Source: Victivallis sp. Marseille-Q1083
Lineage (GTDB): Bacteria; Verrucomicrobiota; Lentisphaeria; Victivallales; Victivallaceae
DNA length: 64,000 nucleotides
Assembly: GCF_903645315.1 (NCBI RefSeq)
Contig: NZ_CAHJXL010000001.1
Coordinates: 1,478,001 to 1,542,000, forward strand
Reading direction: 5' to 3'
A model generated the notes under the pieces. The model searched no databases and was not told the DNA's origin. It saw nothing but the letters and a program-made list of their open reading frames with translations. Positions 38,016 through 47,781 of the stretch are shown here, one piece after another. The position numbers were made by a program, and so were the translations under genes. Position 1 is the stretch's first letter, and every line of letters starts with the position of its first letter.

Positions 38016-38915
38016 ATGATTGAAAATTCTATAAATAACCATAAAATTTCTATTTTTACGACAATGGCCGAATCTTTTACCCTGCTTTCCTGCGGTTGCT
38101 ATACCTTCGCCCAGAAAGGGGAACAGCTTCTGAACAATTTCATGCTCTCGCTTTCCGTTTCGGGCCTGGCGGCGCGGCAGGTTTATGCGCCCGGCGGCAA
38201 GCTGCTGGAATCGTACGACCGGAAGCGCGACGGCAGTTACCCGTACACGCTCTGCCTGCGGCCGCCCGGCGTCCGGCTCCGTTTCGAATTCGATGCGAAC
38301 CGGGAAAACTGGGTGATTGTGTTCGGAGAAACGCCATTGGAATACCAGGCCGCCACGGGGAGGATTTGGCTGAATCACCGGCAGGAAAAAATTCCTCTGC
38401 ATGCGTCCTGCCGCCTGGAGGCGGCGGAATTCGACGCGGTCCGGGATGGCTTCCGCCGCATCCGTACGCTGCGGACGGCGGCGCTGCCCGGCGATTTTTA
38501 CCGTTCCGAACTGATCGCCGGGGAACTTGTCGCCCGGCTGCTGCCGGAGCCGCGTCCGGAAACCTTACCGCCGGAGCAGCAGCTCCGGCTGCTGATTGAG
38601 CAGGATGTTCATTGCCGGAAAAAACTCGTCGCACTGGCCCGGCAGGTCGGCCGGCACCGCGATGCGCTGCGCCGGCGGTTCTGCGACGCATTCGGCTGTA
38701 CGCCGGGCGAATACCGCGACCGGCTGCGGCTGCGGCAGATCGCCGACTGGATGCTGCACAGCGATCTGTCGATGAAGGAAATCGCCGATTTGGCCGGTAT
38801 GAAGAACGTCTCCCATCTGAATGCTTTTTTCGGCCGTTTGACCGGCGGCACGCCCGGCGCATACAAGCGCGCGCTGCGACAGAACAGCGTTTCTCCGGCG
38901 CCGGAGAAACGCTGA
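38016..38915 (+). CDS. AraC-family transcriptional regulator
   Basis: This is a 299-residue regulator. The N-terminal 190 residues form a variable sensor domain (cupin-like, YPYTLCLRPPGVRLRFEF). The C-terminal double helix-turn-helix has LARQVGRHRDALRRRFCDAFGCTPGEYRDRLRLRQIADWML and a second helix pair (SMKEIADLAGMKNVSHLNAFF), with the family ending at GGTPGAYK. The start is unclear: ATG 38016 or ATG 38064, neither with a strong ribosome site. It is divergent from the oxidoreductase-permease operon, which it probably controls. Confidence 0.88.
   Translation: MIENSINNHKISIFTTMAESFTLLSCGCYTFAQKGEQLLNNFMLSLSVSGLAARQVYAPGGKLLESYDRKRDGSYPYTLCLRPPGVRLRFEFDANRENWVIVFGETPLEYQAATGRIWLNHRQEKIPLHASCRLEAAEFDAVRDGFRRIRTLRTAALPGDFYRSELIAGELVARLLPEPRPETLPPEQQLRLLIEQDVHCRKKLVALARQVGRHRDALRRRFCDAFGCTPGEYRDRLRLRQIADWMLHSDLSMKEIADLAGMKNVSHLNAFFGRLTGGTPGAYKRALRQNSVSPAPEKR
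38885..38914. terminator. 30-bp perfect palindrome at the end of the AraC gene
   Basis: CAGCGTTTCTCCGGC followed directly by its complement forms a 15-bp stem overlapping the AraC stop codon, 25 bases from the stop of the convergent gene. It is a probable bidirectional terminator inside coding sequence. Confidence 0.6.
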
Positions 38916-38939
38916 GCGATTATGCCGGGAGCCGGCCGG

Positions 38940-41318
38940 TCATTTCAGCTCGGCCAGAAAAACTTCCAGGCTGTCGAGCTCCAGCGGCAGCACCCCGTTC
39001 CGGACCGGTCCCGGCGAGGAGGAACCGAACAACGGTTCGAGGTTCTTCCGCCCGGACAGCGGGAGGTTGACGGCAGCAGCGTGACGACTGGCGTTGACGA
39101 CCGCCAGAATCTGCCGGCCGTCGCCTTGCCAGATGCCGGCATAAACCGCCGGTGCCGGATCCGGCAGGCGGATCAACTCGCCTTCCAGCAGGAACGGTTC
39201 GAGGAATTTGATTTCCAGCGGCAGCTTTTTCATGAATTCCAGCGGTTCGGGCAGCTCGGCCAGCTTGAACTCGTTGTCGCTGTAAGTGTAGAAAATCAGG
39301 CCGGAAACGTCGGCCAGCAGCGCCTGATAGGTCATGTTGCGGATTTCCGCCGGTGTGCTGTAAGGTTGTTCGCCGAAAGCGAAAGTCTGGACGACCGCCA
39401 GCGGAATGCGTTCGTCCGCCCGCATGGCTTCGACCAGCATCGTCTGGACCGGATTGACTTTTTCGATTTTGCCGGTGGAAACCGGGTAATAGTCGTTGGC
39501 GATGACATCGGCGACCGCCCGGTAACGGGCGAAATTCATCGGCATGACGATCACCGTGTAAATCAGCCGTTCCGGATCGAGCTGCTGCCATTTCCGGTAA
39601 ACTGACGCGAGCGATTCGGAGGCGACGCCGGAGAGATCCGGTTCGTCGGTGACATTCCAGCCCATGATCGCTTTGCGGTCGAGCAAGCCGGTCAGCAATT
39701 TGTCGTCGACGCCTTCCAGGATGACCCGGACGCCCAACGCTTCGGCCCGGTCGAGAAAGGCCGCCAGCGCCGGGTCTTCCGGTTGCTTGCAGGAGACGTG
39801 CAAGGTATTGTAGCCGTAGCGTCCGGCGAATTCCAGACAGGCCAGACGGTCTTCGGCCGGCAGGCTCCAGGAAACGTGGTAGAGGCCGAGCGGAAAGAAT
39901 TTCCGGCCGTTTTCGACGAAGCGGTTTTTCGGCGGCGCCAGCGAAAAGCGCGGCGAATCGGCGCGCACCGTCAGTTGGTCGGCCGGCGTCTGAAAATAAC
40001 TCTTGCCGTCCGGAGCGAGAACCGTCCCGCGGAATTCATACGTCCCCGGCTCCAGCTCGGCCAGCTCCAGCAAGGCGTAATTCCGATCCAGCGGCTTGAC
40101 CGGAACGGGGCGGTCGTTGCAGCGCAATTCCGCCCGGTAACCGGCCCGGGCCAGATAATCGGCGAAATTCCAGACGATGGAAACTTTGTTCCGGGTGGCC
40201 GGGTAGACGATACTGCGATTCAGCGCGAATACCAACGGTTGCGGGATGGAAACCTGGCGCGCCAGATGCAGCGAACGAGGCGTTTCGATTTCCAGCGCCA
40301 GATCCGCCCCGGTCCGGCCGCCCGGTGAAACCGGGAAACTTTGTTCCCGTCCTGTGGCGGTGAAGGCTTTTTCATACCATAGGTTGCCGTCGGCCGGATC
40401 GGTCAAACGCAGGACGCCGGTCGGAGCGGGTTGATTTGCCGGGAAACGCAGGTCGAGCACGATGGAGTCGCCGTCCGGTGTCCGGCGCAGGGTGAAGGCT
40501 TCCAGGGTCCAGCCGGCCCGGCGCATCTTGCTGTCGACAATCAGGTTGTCGAGCAGCGCCCCGAAGGCTTCCGGCGCCCGGCCGATGACGGCGCAGGAGG
40601 TCAGGGCAACGGTGCCGCCGCCCAGTTTTCTGACTGCCATGAAACTGTCGTTTTCGGGACAGGCGATCAGATTTTCCCAGCCGTCCGGCAATTTGAGATG
40701 CGCCCAGAGGCCGAACGCGGCGGCAGCGAAGGATTCGGCCGCCGGCTGCGGCCTGGTCAGCAGCGGATGCTCCCGGAAATGCATCAGTCCGGCCCGTTCT
40801 TCGTACGAGGTCGTCGAAACGTCGTAATCCAGTGCGGCACAGCCGGTGGTTTCCACCTCGGCTTCAAATGCTTTGCCCAGGTGGTGAATGACCGAATCGA
40901 CCGCACTTTGATAATTGGCGTCGACGACCAGCAACACGCCGCCGCCGGTCAGGTAGGCCAGCCAGGCGTCATGCCAGACTTTGAAATCCTGCGGCTCTTC
41001 GTAATTGCCGAGCGTTCCCACCACCACGGCGTCGTATCGGGGCAGCGAACCGGCCAGACGGTCCAGGGCGGCCGGCGTATTGTCATAGGCATCGACTTCG
41101 AAAAAACGGGAAAGGGCCTCGGCTTCCGGATAGCCGCTGCGGGCCTGGATGACGGCAATTCTGCCGGCCGGCCGGGCGGCGCAGCAGAAGACGGACATGA
41201 AAACCGCCAGCACCGGAAAAAGCCGGTGGAAAAATATGTTTCCGCCCGGCGGGGCGAACCGCTGCCGGGTGAAAAGTGAACGGGACCGGAGAACGAAATC
41301 GATGTTTGCTTTCATCAT
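38940..41318 (-). CDS. Secreted TIM-barrel glycoside hydrolase-like protein with N-terminal GATase-like domain
   Basis: This is a 792-residue exported protein: a long basic N-region, then hydrophobic LFPVLAVFMSVFCCA as signal sequence. Residues about 50-250 resemble a class I glutamine amidotransferase-like fold (YDAVVVGTLGNYEEPQ, GGGVLLVVDANYQS) as found fused to glycosidases. Beta-sandwich domains cover about 260-450. A catalytic-type barrel starts at FVENGRKFFPLGLYHVSW and includes MGWNVTDEPD, a GH-A clan-like strand-4 N-x-x-D-E-P pattern. A C-terminal beta domain ends the protein. It follows a pseudopilin gene by 28 bases. It shares its central barrel architecture with the protein at 48622-50628. 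GH family not identifiable by eye. Confidence 0.65.
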   Translation of the reverse strand: MMKANIDFVLRSRSLFTRQRFAPPGGNIFFHRLFPVLAVFMSVFCCAARPAGRIAVIQARSGYPEAEALSRFFEVDAYDNTPAALDRLAGSLPRYDAVVVGTLGNYEEPQDFKVWHDAWLAYLTGGGVLLVVDANYQSAVDSVIHHLGKAFEAEVETTGCAALDYDVSTTSYEERAGLMHFREHPLLTRPQPAAESFAAAAFGLWAHLKLPDGWENLIACPENDSFMAVRKLGGGTVALTSCAVIGRAPEAFGALLDNLIVDSKMRRAGWTLEAFTLRRTPDGDSIVLDLRFPANQPAPTGVLRLTDPADGNLWYEKAFTATGREQSFPVSPGGRTGADLALEIETPRSLHLARQVSIPQPLVFALNRSIVYPATRNKVSIVWNFADYLARAGYRAELRCNDRPVPVKPLDRNYALLELAELEPGTYEFRGTVLAPDGKSYFQTPADQLTVRADSPRFSLAPPKNRFVENGRKFFPLGLYHVSWSLPAEDRLACLEFAGRYGYNTLHVSCKQPEDPALAAFLDRAEALGVRVILEGVDDKLLTGLLDRKAIMGWNVTDEPDLSGVASESLASVYRKWQQLDPERLIYTVIVMPMNFARYRAVADVIANDYYPVSTGKIEKVNPVQTMLVEAMRADERIPLAVVQTFAFGEQPYSTPAEIRNMTYQALLADVSGLIFYTYSDNEFKLAELPEPLEFMKKLPLEIKFLEPFLLEGELIRLPDPAPAVYAGIWQGDGRQILAVVNASRHAAAVNLPLSGRKNLEPLFGSSSPGPVRNGVLPLELDSLEVFLAELK

Positions 41319-41346
41319 GCATTTCCCTGGAATGTGATTGAAATGG

Positions 41347-42111
<765 letters not shown>

Positions 42112-42159
42112 GGACTTCCTTCTCCCATGATAAATTTCCACTTCGATGTCGAGAAAAAC

Positions 42160-43179
42160 TCAATTTTTTACGAGCTTGAATTGAGTAAAATTCTCAAACA
42201 TCCAATTGTTTTTTAATGTTCTATACACGATATCGAGGAATTTGCGAGCCAAGGCGATATTGGCTTTCGCACCTCCCCGCCGACTTTTTACCGATTCATG
42301 AAAGGCATTGAGATACGGGCTGTAGCGTTTGGCGATCAAAGCGCATTGCACCAAAGCGGTTCTGGCGATCTTGCTGCCGCTCTTCGTGATTCTTCCGTGG
42401 CAAACCGTGTCATTTGAATTGCTCACTCTGGGGACGATTCCGATATAAGCGGCCAACTGCTTTGCCGATCGGAAATCAGCGATATTGCCGATGGTTGCCA
42501 ACAGGATCGCCGCACCTTTCGAGCCGATTCCCTTGATGGATTTCAGGTTGTCGAAGCCGTCCATCTTGCTGCCGTGATCCTCAATCGCCTTATCCAGTTT
42601 TTCAATGCTTTTGTTCAGACTGCGAATCTGTTCGACAACCACCAGCATTTCCGTGTCGGTGATCGGGTCGAAGTGATAACTCAATGCTTTCAAAAGCCCT
42701 TTCTCCGTGGACAGTTCTTCCCGTTTCAGCACGATGAAGTTAGCTGCTAACAGATTGTTGACTTTGTTTTTCAATACGGTACGCAACTGAACCAGTTTTT
42801 CCCTGGTCTGCGTCAGACTTGAAATTTTCGCCTGCAAATCGTCTTTCACTCTTACCTCCGGAAGCATATCCTTTTCCAGGAACTCCGCCAACACTTTTGC
42901 GTCATGTTTGTCCGTCTTTTTGGTGGACATGCTGATGACTTTGAACTGTGATGGATTCACCACCACCAGTCGCCCGACATGAGCTTTCAGCGAGCTGCAA
43001 AACATGAACGTATTTCCGGTCGCCTCCACCGCCATCGCCGTGTTCGGACCGAGCATTGCGGCAAAGCCCTTCAGTTCGGTAATCTCACACTTGCCGATTT
43101 TCCGTTCTTCCCCATTTACCCGGATGCAATAAGTAAAATTGTTCCGGTGCAAATCCACTCCAACAAAACTTGTCATCAT
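42160..43179 (-). CDS. IS110-family transposase
   Basis: This is a 339-residue DEDD-type recombinase. The N-terminal RuvC-like part has SFVGVDLHRNNFTYC (first Asp), AVEATGN (Glu) and KKTDKHDAKVLAEFL (the Asp pair). The C-terminal Tnp_IS116/IS110/IS902 domain has IKGIGSKGAAILLATIG and AYIGIVPRVSNS, with the catalytic Ser region near GRITKSGSKIARTAL. The ATG at 43179 sits six bases behind GGAGG. Recent work shows such elements use a bridge RNA from a non-coding end for target choice; a candidate lies upstream at 43228-43330. The frame is intact and full length, so the element may be active. Its exact ends are not visible because this group lacks long inverted repeats. Confidence 0.92.
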   Translation of the reverse strand: MMTSFVGVDLHRNNFTYCIRVNGEERKIGKCEITELKGFAAMLGPNTAMAVEATGNTFMFCSSLKAHVGRLVVVNPSQFKVISMSTKKTDKHDAKVLAEFLEKDMLPEVRVKDDLQAKISSLTQTREKLVQLRTVLKNKVNNLLAANFIVLKREELSTEKGLLKALSYHFDPITDTEMLVVVEQIRSLNKSIEKLDKAIEDHGSKMDGFDNLKSIKGIGSKGAAILLATIGNIADFRSAKQLAAYIGIVPRVSNSNDTVCHGRITKSGSKIARTALVQCALIAKRYSPYLNAFHESVKSRRGGAKANIALARKFLDIVYRTLKNNWMFENFTQFKLVKN

Positions 43180-43227
43180 TCTCTGCCTCCATTCGTTTTT
43201 CACGAATCGAAGCGGAACTGCTGTCAC

Positions 43228-43330
43228 GGCCTCACCATCCTCCCATACAGAGTAGTCGATTAATCAGTCGCTCTCTACGGTGGCGCTCTGGTTTACAGAT
43301 CTGACTAATCTCCTTTCCGGGGTCGTCATC
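43228..43330 (-). ncRNA. Candidate IS110 bridge-RNA region
   Basis: This non-coding stretch upstream of the transposase can fold. On the minus strand CACC, AGAG and CGA pair with downstream TCG, CTCT and GGTG around a loop with CTGATTAA, and a second AGTC/GATCTG-rich hairpin precedes it. Bridge RNAs of IS110-group elements come from this end and have two such internal loops. The fold was judged by eye only. Confidence 0.4.
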
Positions 43331-43549
43331 GTTTCTGATGCGCCTCATTGAAACATTCAGTCTGCAACCTGTCCGCTTCCAAACGTGTAAGTTAATCGCC
43401 ATAAATTACACGCAGAAAGCTGATTCCGCGAACGTCAGTTATTTATCATACCATCTCCTTTGCAAGACGAATTTAAGGAACTGTTCATTTTGCTTTCTGA
43501 AAATCGCCACCATCCGGATTGCGGCAAAAGAATTTATTTGAATCCTTTT

Positions 43550-43780
43550 ATGAATCGTTTCATTTGTCTTTATAGGAAGAATAGCAAAAAAATCGGCAAT
43601 AGTCAAGAGTTGAATGGAAAAAAATCCGATTTCTTATTCGTCGGCCGGCGGAAAACTTTCACATTCACAGAATTGCTCGTCGCTCTCACAATCATTTCGA
43701 TTCTTTTCAGTGACATTACCCCGTACTATTGCCGGGCGGTGAATTTTGATAATTCACACGCGATCTCGGCGAGAAGCTGA
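43550..43780 (+). pseudogene. Pseudopilin N-terminal remnant
   Basis: An open frame encodes RRKTFTFTELLVALTIISIL, then FSDITPYY and a short unrelated tail ending SARS. This matches the prepilin motif and first helix but lacks the rest of the protein and the DG motif, and the frame upstream is not pilin-like. Prepilin motif residues such as Glu5 are kept. It appears to be a truncated, decayed pseudopilin next to the IS110 element. Confidence 0.6.
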
Positions 43781-43901
43781 TGACCTGTCCGGCTGCCGCT
43801 GGTTCGATGCCGGCATTTTCGAAATCGACGATTCGAGTTTGATCTTTGTGCCGTCGGCGGCCAATTGATTCTGATCGCCGGAGCATGATTCTGCCGAAAT
43901 G

Positions 43902-44828
43902 TCATCGGGAATCGGCCGTACCGGCGGCCAGTTCCCCACGCAGTTTCCGGATCGCCAGTTCCTTCGCTTTCGCTTCGACGTCGACGGTCAAATCCAAATG
44001 GCGCCAGCCGGCAGGAAAGTCGGCTGGATCGATCGTTTCGGCGTGAGAGCGGTGATCGCCGGGTTCCTGCCACGGAATCGCCGGACTGGACAAGTGGAAA
44101 TGCGGGGTGGCATGACGGCTCGCCCAGGTTCGGGCGGCGGCGCGAGTCGCTTCCTCGATGGACAGATGGTCCGGGTTGACCCGGTGATGGTGAACGTCGT
44201 AAACCAGCGGAATCTGCAATTCCCGGCAAACCGGCAGAAGGTCGGCAGGCGTGTAACAACGGTCGTCATTTTCCAGCGTCAGGCGCTGTACGACCGCCGA
44301 CGGCAGCCCGGCGATAGCGTTGCGCCAACGCTGCAGGGCGGATCGTTTGTCGCCATAGACGCCGCCGGCATGCAGGTTGATTTCAGCGGCGCCGCACAGC
44401 CCGGCCAGCAATGCCTGATGCTGCAATTCCCGAAGGGAGTTTTGCACCACCGCGCAGTTCGGGGAATTCAGCACGACGAACTGATCCGGATGGAAGCTCA
44501 AGCGCAGGGCATGGGCGGCGGCATAATTCCTGACCTCGGCAAATCGTTGCCTGATCCGCTCCGCCCCCGGCAGTTCGTCAAGCTGATAACCGACCGCGGG
44601 ATGGGTAGCCAGCGGCAGCAGTTCCGAATTGATCCGGAAAGCGCCGATGTCCAACCGTCGGCAGGTGGCCAGAGCCAGAACAAGGTTTTCCAGATTGAAC
44701 CGAACGAGTTCAGCCAGCCGATGCAGTTGTTCCCGGCGGCCGTAACCGGCCAGACCGGCGGCGGTGGCGCGACGGAATTTGATCGGTTCTCGACGAAACA
44801 GACAACATAACCCCCAGGTGATCATCAT
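43902..44828 (-). CDS. uvsE: UV DNA damage endonuclease
   Basis: This 308-residue enzyme of the UvdE/UvsE family nicks DNA 5' of UV photoproducts and some other lesions, starting an alternative excision repair. It is a TIM barrel with metal-binding His, Asp and Glu residues: GAFRINSELLPLATHP, LSFHPDQFVVLNSP, INLHAGGVYGDK, LTLENDD, LVYDVHHH and FHLSSP are family blocks. It starts at ATG 44828 behind AAGGAGG (a second ATG follows directly). Its promoter is about 130 bases upstream. It stands alone and is complete. Confidence 0.93.
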   Translation of the reverse strand: MMITWGLCCLFRREPIKFRRATAAGLAGYGRREQLHRLAELVRFNLENLVLALATCRRLDIGAFRINSELLPLATHPAVGYQLDELPGAERIRQRFAEVRNYAAAHALRLSFHPDQFVVLNSPNCAVVQNSLRELQHQALLAGLCGAAEINLHAGGVYGDKRSALQRWRNAIAGLPSAVVQRLTLENDDRCYTPADLLPVCRELQIPLVYDVHHHRVNPDHLSIEEATRAAARTWASRHATPHFHLSSPAIPWQEPGDHRSHAETIDPADFPAGWRHLDLTVDVEAKAKELAIRKLRGELAAGTADSR

Positions 44829-44962
44829 CCTCTCCTCCTTGGGAAAGAGTATCATACCAATTTGCAATCAAACAGAGATGGACTAACTGGTATCATTCTG
44901 CAAGGCCGGACACTTGACTGCACCGAGCTGCTTTTTCTGATCTATCATTCGAAAACAGTTAT

Positions 44963-44991
44963 AGTATAGGGTTTCTTTGTCTTAAAAGCAA
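44963..44991 (-). promoter_or_regulatory. uvsE promoter
   Basis: On the minus strand TTGCTT (44986-44991), 17 bases and TATACT (44963-44968). The leader to the start codon is long, about 130 bases. Confidence 0.65.
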
Positions 44992-45086
44992 ATTCACACT
45001 CTGAAAATTGGCGGAATGAAAAAATTCCGGCGGCACAAATGTTGTATTTTTCCCAGATCGTGATAAGGTGGAACCAGGAGGAGGAA

Positions 45087-45632
45087 ATGATGAAAAAAAT
45101 CAGTCAATTATTGTCGGCGGTTGTCGTGGCGGGGCTATCGGTCGGGCAGCGGCGGGCCGGAACAACAACCGGTATTCCGGCGGTGACCGGTTTCGAGGCG
45201 GAACGCTACCTGGGACGGTGGTATGAAATTGCCAGATTGCCGCATTTTTTTGAACGGGATATGGACTTCGTTACCGCTGAATATTCACGCCGGAAGGATG
45301 GCCGGATTCGGGTGTTGAATGCCGGGGAGCGTGATGGCCGGAGAAAAACGGCGGAGGGGATTGCCGTCCCAGCCGGCGCCAGCACGGTCGGTGAATTGCG
45401 GGTTTCATTCTTCCGGCCGTTTTACGGCGGTTATCGGATTATTTATCTGGAACCGGATTATTCCGCCGCAATCGTTGCCGGTTCGACGAAGACTTATCTG
45501 TGGCTTCTGGCACGTTCTCCGGAGTTGCCGGCGGAACAGCTTCAACGCTATTCGGAACGAATCGCCGGTTGGGGCTTTGAAGTTGACCGGCTGGAATATC
45601 CACAGCAATCATCTGATCGCGCATTGGCATGA
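45087..45632 (+). CDS. Blc-type bacterial lipocalin
   Basis: This is a 181-residue lipocalin that binds small hydrophobic ligands such as fatty acids or lysophospholipids. The signature is GRWYEIARLPHFFERDMDFV, then FFRPFYGGYRIIYL and YLWLLARSPELP, the Blc pattern. The N-terminal segment ISQLLSAVVVAGLSVGQ is a signal peptide, but the usual lipobox Cys after LAG is replaced by Leu, so the protein is probably periplasmic and soluble rather than a lipoprotein. The start at 45087 has AGGAGGAGG upstream. A GC hairpin follows the gene. Confidence 0.9.
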   Translation: MMKKISQLLSAVVVAGLSVGQRRAGTTTGIPAVTGFEAERYLGRWYEIARLPHFFERDMDFVTAEYSRRKDGRIRVLNAGERDGRRKTAEGIAVPAGASTVGELRVSFFRPFYGGYRIIYLEPDYSAAIVAGSTKTYLWLLARSPELPAEQLQRYSERIAGWGFEVDRLEYPQQSSDRALA

Positions 45633-45642
45633 AACAGTTGTC

Positions 45643-45660
45643 CCCCGCCCTGCAGCGGGG
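45643..45660. terminator. Hairpin after the lipocalin gene
   Basis: CCCCGC-CCTGCA-GCGGGG, a 6-bp GC stem 10 bases after the stop, without U-tract. Confidence 0.4.
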
Positions 45661-45704
45661 AACACATTGCCTGGTGTCGGAAACGATCAGCCGGGCCGGG
45701 AAAA

Positions 45705-46091
45705 TTATTTTTCCCGATTTTGCTCCTGCTCCTGCTGTTCGGCCAACCATTTCTGCAATTGATTATTGCACGCTTGGATCACGATTTCTCTTTCCTGTCA
45801 TCTCTGATCGGCCAATTGCGGCCGGTCAAGGCGGCCAGTTCGGCTGTGTTGATCTTCAGAATGGTCGGTGTATCGCCAGTCAGATGTTCGATCTCCCGGT
45901 ATAAATCCAGGGATAACAGTACCCGGCAAGGTGCCGCAAAATGCCGGCACCGCAAAAGAACGGCGTTCAACCGCCTGGAGGAAAGCGGCAGCGGCCATTA
46001 GGCCGGGGGTGAAGCGGTCGAAAGTCAGAACTTTCTGCCAGGCCGAATTGGGGTCGGCGACGACGATGGGCGAATCGGAGACGACGTGCAT
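45705..46091 (-). pseudogene. Decayed PfkB-family sugar kinase
   Basis: The start at ATG 46091 encodes VVADPNSAWQKVLTFDRFTP, like the opening of 1-phosphofructokinases (TxNPA...FDRFxPG). Then comes PAFCGTLPG, like the CGSLPPG block, and in another frame EHLTGDTPTILKINTAELAA, like the KPNxEEL block. A last segment (VIQACNNQLQKWLAEQ, stop at 45705-45707) returns to the first frame behind a TGA. Frameshifts and deletions leave about 130 codons where the family has about 310. It lies 22 bases after the zinc dehydrogenase gene and was probably its operon partner. Confidence 0.6.
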
Positions 46092-46113
46092 GGTCAGTTT
46101 TCGAATTTCAAAG

Positions 46114-47781
46114 TTAAGGTTCAGTTGAAAAGCGGGCTTTCAAAGCTTGTTCAGTCGCCAGTGTATAATTTCCGGCGTCATCCAGCATCGAAGCAATTTC
46201 CGGGAATTGGGAGGTCAGTTGGGCCAACGGCATCAGCGGCAGGTCCGGACAATTCGGGAAAATTACCGTTTTGCCGGGAAAACCGGCGTCGGCAACCGCC
46301 TTCAAACCGGCGGGGACGGCATTCATGCCGCCGATGGCCGCCAGGGCGGAGCCCGGATGCAATCTGCCTTGCGAAACCAGCTCAAGACAGTGGCGCATGT
46401 CGGCGGTGGTACTGCCGCTGGAGCCGACGAAACGGACTCCGTCCCGGATGATCGGCGACAGTTCAAGCTGTCCGGCATTGCCGGCCGGAATGCCGGCGAA
46501 GATATTCATCAGACCGTCCGCACCGAGAAATCGGGCCGCGTGCTCCAACACTGCCGCTGTTGGAACCAGCATGATGATATCGTCGAACCCGTCCGGGGCG
46601 AAACGTTGCAGTTGTTCGTCGAACGCTTCCGCCGTCATCGTCGCCGGATTCAACGCCAGAAATTCAATCCGGCGTGCGGCAATCCGGTCCGCCAGCAGCC
46701 GTTTCAGGTGATCGAGGCGGGCTTGGTCGGGATCGCTGACCAGGATATGCGCCGGGCCGTCTGCCGTTTCGACGGCCAGTTGGATATGCATCTGCCCCAT
46801 GGCGCCGGCACCGCCGGGCAGCCAGCAATAACCGCCCGGCTGGCAATGGCTGCGGACATTACGGCGGCAGGCCAGCGACAGGTTGCGTTCGGGTGTACCC
46901 TGGTAGAACCAGCCGCGATAATGGATGCTGCCGACATCGAGATTGAGCCGCTCGGGGGCGACGCCGATAAAATTGATACAGGCACCGCGTTCGCCCAGCC
47001 GGGAGGCAGCCGCCGCCAGTTCCGGATCGGCGACGTCAAGCAGAAAGATGTCACTGTATAACGGACGGTCCGGCAACGCGGATAATTTCCGGCATTCGAG
47101 CCGGAGCTGCCGATTGAATTCCGCGAGTTGATTTTTCGTTAATAAATAAGCGTCTACGGTTTCAAATCTAATTGATTCGAATGCTTCGCCGGCCTGATAG
47201 CCGGCTTGGGGATCACCGCCAACCAGCAGGGCACGGCCGTGCGGTTTCGGGTCGGTACGCTTGGTGATTTGATAGGCGGCCAGTACACAGGTCCAGGGTT
47301 CGAACAACGCTGCCACCGCACTCGGGATCGACTCGTCGAGTTCGAGGAGATAACAGCCGCCGTCGCCGTCGAGCGCCCGGTAATCGAGTACGCTGTATTG
47401 TGCCAGTCCGCCGTTGATCGCGTAACCGTAGGAATTATTGACGCCGTCGATATAGATATCCGGCTGGATGGCGAAACGCTGACCGATTTTAAAGCGTCCG
47501 GCCAAATCGGCGCCGACCTCGACGACCGTCATCACCGCTTCATGGCCGGGAATGACCGGATCGGCGGCCAGATCGCCGGAGATGACCCGCGGATGACGTT
47601 CGCCGGCCCGGATCAACTTGAGGTCGGAGAAGCACAGCCCGATTGCGTCAATCCTGACCAGCAGTTCGCCGGGGCGGATTGCCGGAACAGGGATACGGCA
47701 GGGGCGGCCGTGGCGGCCGAGCCGTTCAAGCCCGGCGCCGAACAGCGGCCAGGCCAGCATGGTGGGAGGAAGGGAATTCAT
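46114..47781 (-). CDS. Zinc-binding alcohol dehydrogenase family protein, sorbose-1-phosphate reductase-like
   Basis: This is a 555-residue medium-chain dehydrogenase, longer than the usual 350 because of inserted segments. N-terminal GroES-like zinc part: GELLVRIDAIGLCFSDLK and PVIPGHEAVMTVVEVG. The nucleotide-binding region appears after VALFEPWTCVLAAY and again as LPGGAGAMGQMHIQLA, so two Rossmann-like stretches are present. SorE-type sugar-phosphate reductases share this plan. The ATG overlaps the stop of the GDPD gene (TGATG), so they are coupled. The decayed PfkB kinase downstream fits a sugar-phosphate pathway. Substrate unproven. Confidence 0.75.
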   Translation of the reverse strand: MNSLPPTMLAWPLFGAGLERLGRHGRPCRIPVPAIRPGELLVRIDAIGLCFSDLKLIRAGERHPRVISGDLAADPVIPGHEAVMTVVEVGADLAGRFKIGQRFAIQPDIYIDGVNNSYGYAINGGLAQYSVLDYRALDGDGGCYLLELDESIPSAVAALFEPWTCVLAAYQITKRTDPKPHGRALLVGGDPQAGYQAGEAFESIRFETVDAYLLTKNQLAEFNRQLRLECRKLSALPDRPLYSDIFLLDVADPELAAAASRLGERGACINFIGVAPERLNLDVGSIHYRGWFYQGTPERNLSLACRRNVRSHCQPGGYCWLPGGAGAMGQMHIQLAVETADGPAHILVSDPDQARLDHLKRLLADRIAARRIEFLALNPATMTAEAFDEQLQRFAPDGFDDIIMLVPTAAVLEHAARFLGADGLMNIFAGIPAGNAGQLELSPIIRDGVRFVGSSGSTTADMRHCLELVSQGRLHPGSALAAIGGMNAVPAGLKAVADAGFPGKTVIFPNCPDLPLMPLAQLTSQFPEIASMLDDAGNYTLATEQALKARFSTEP

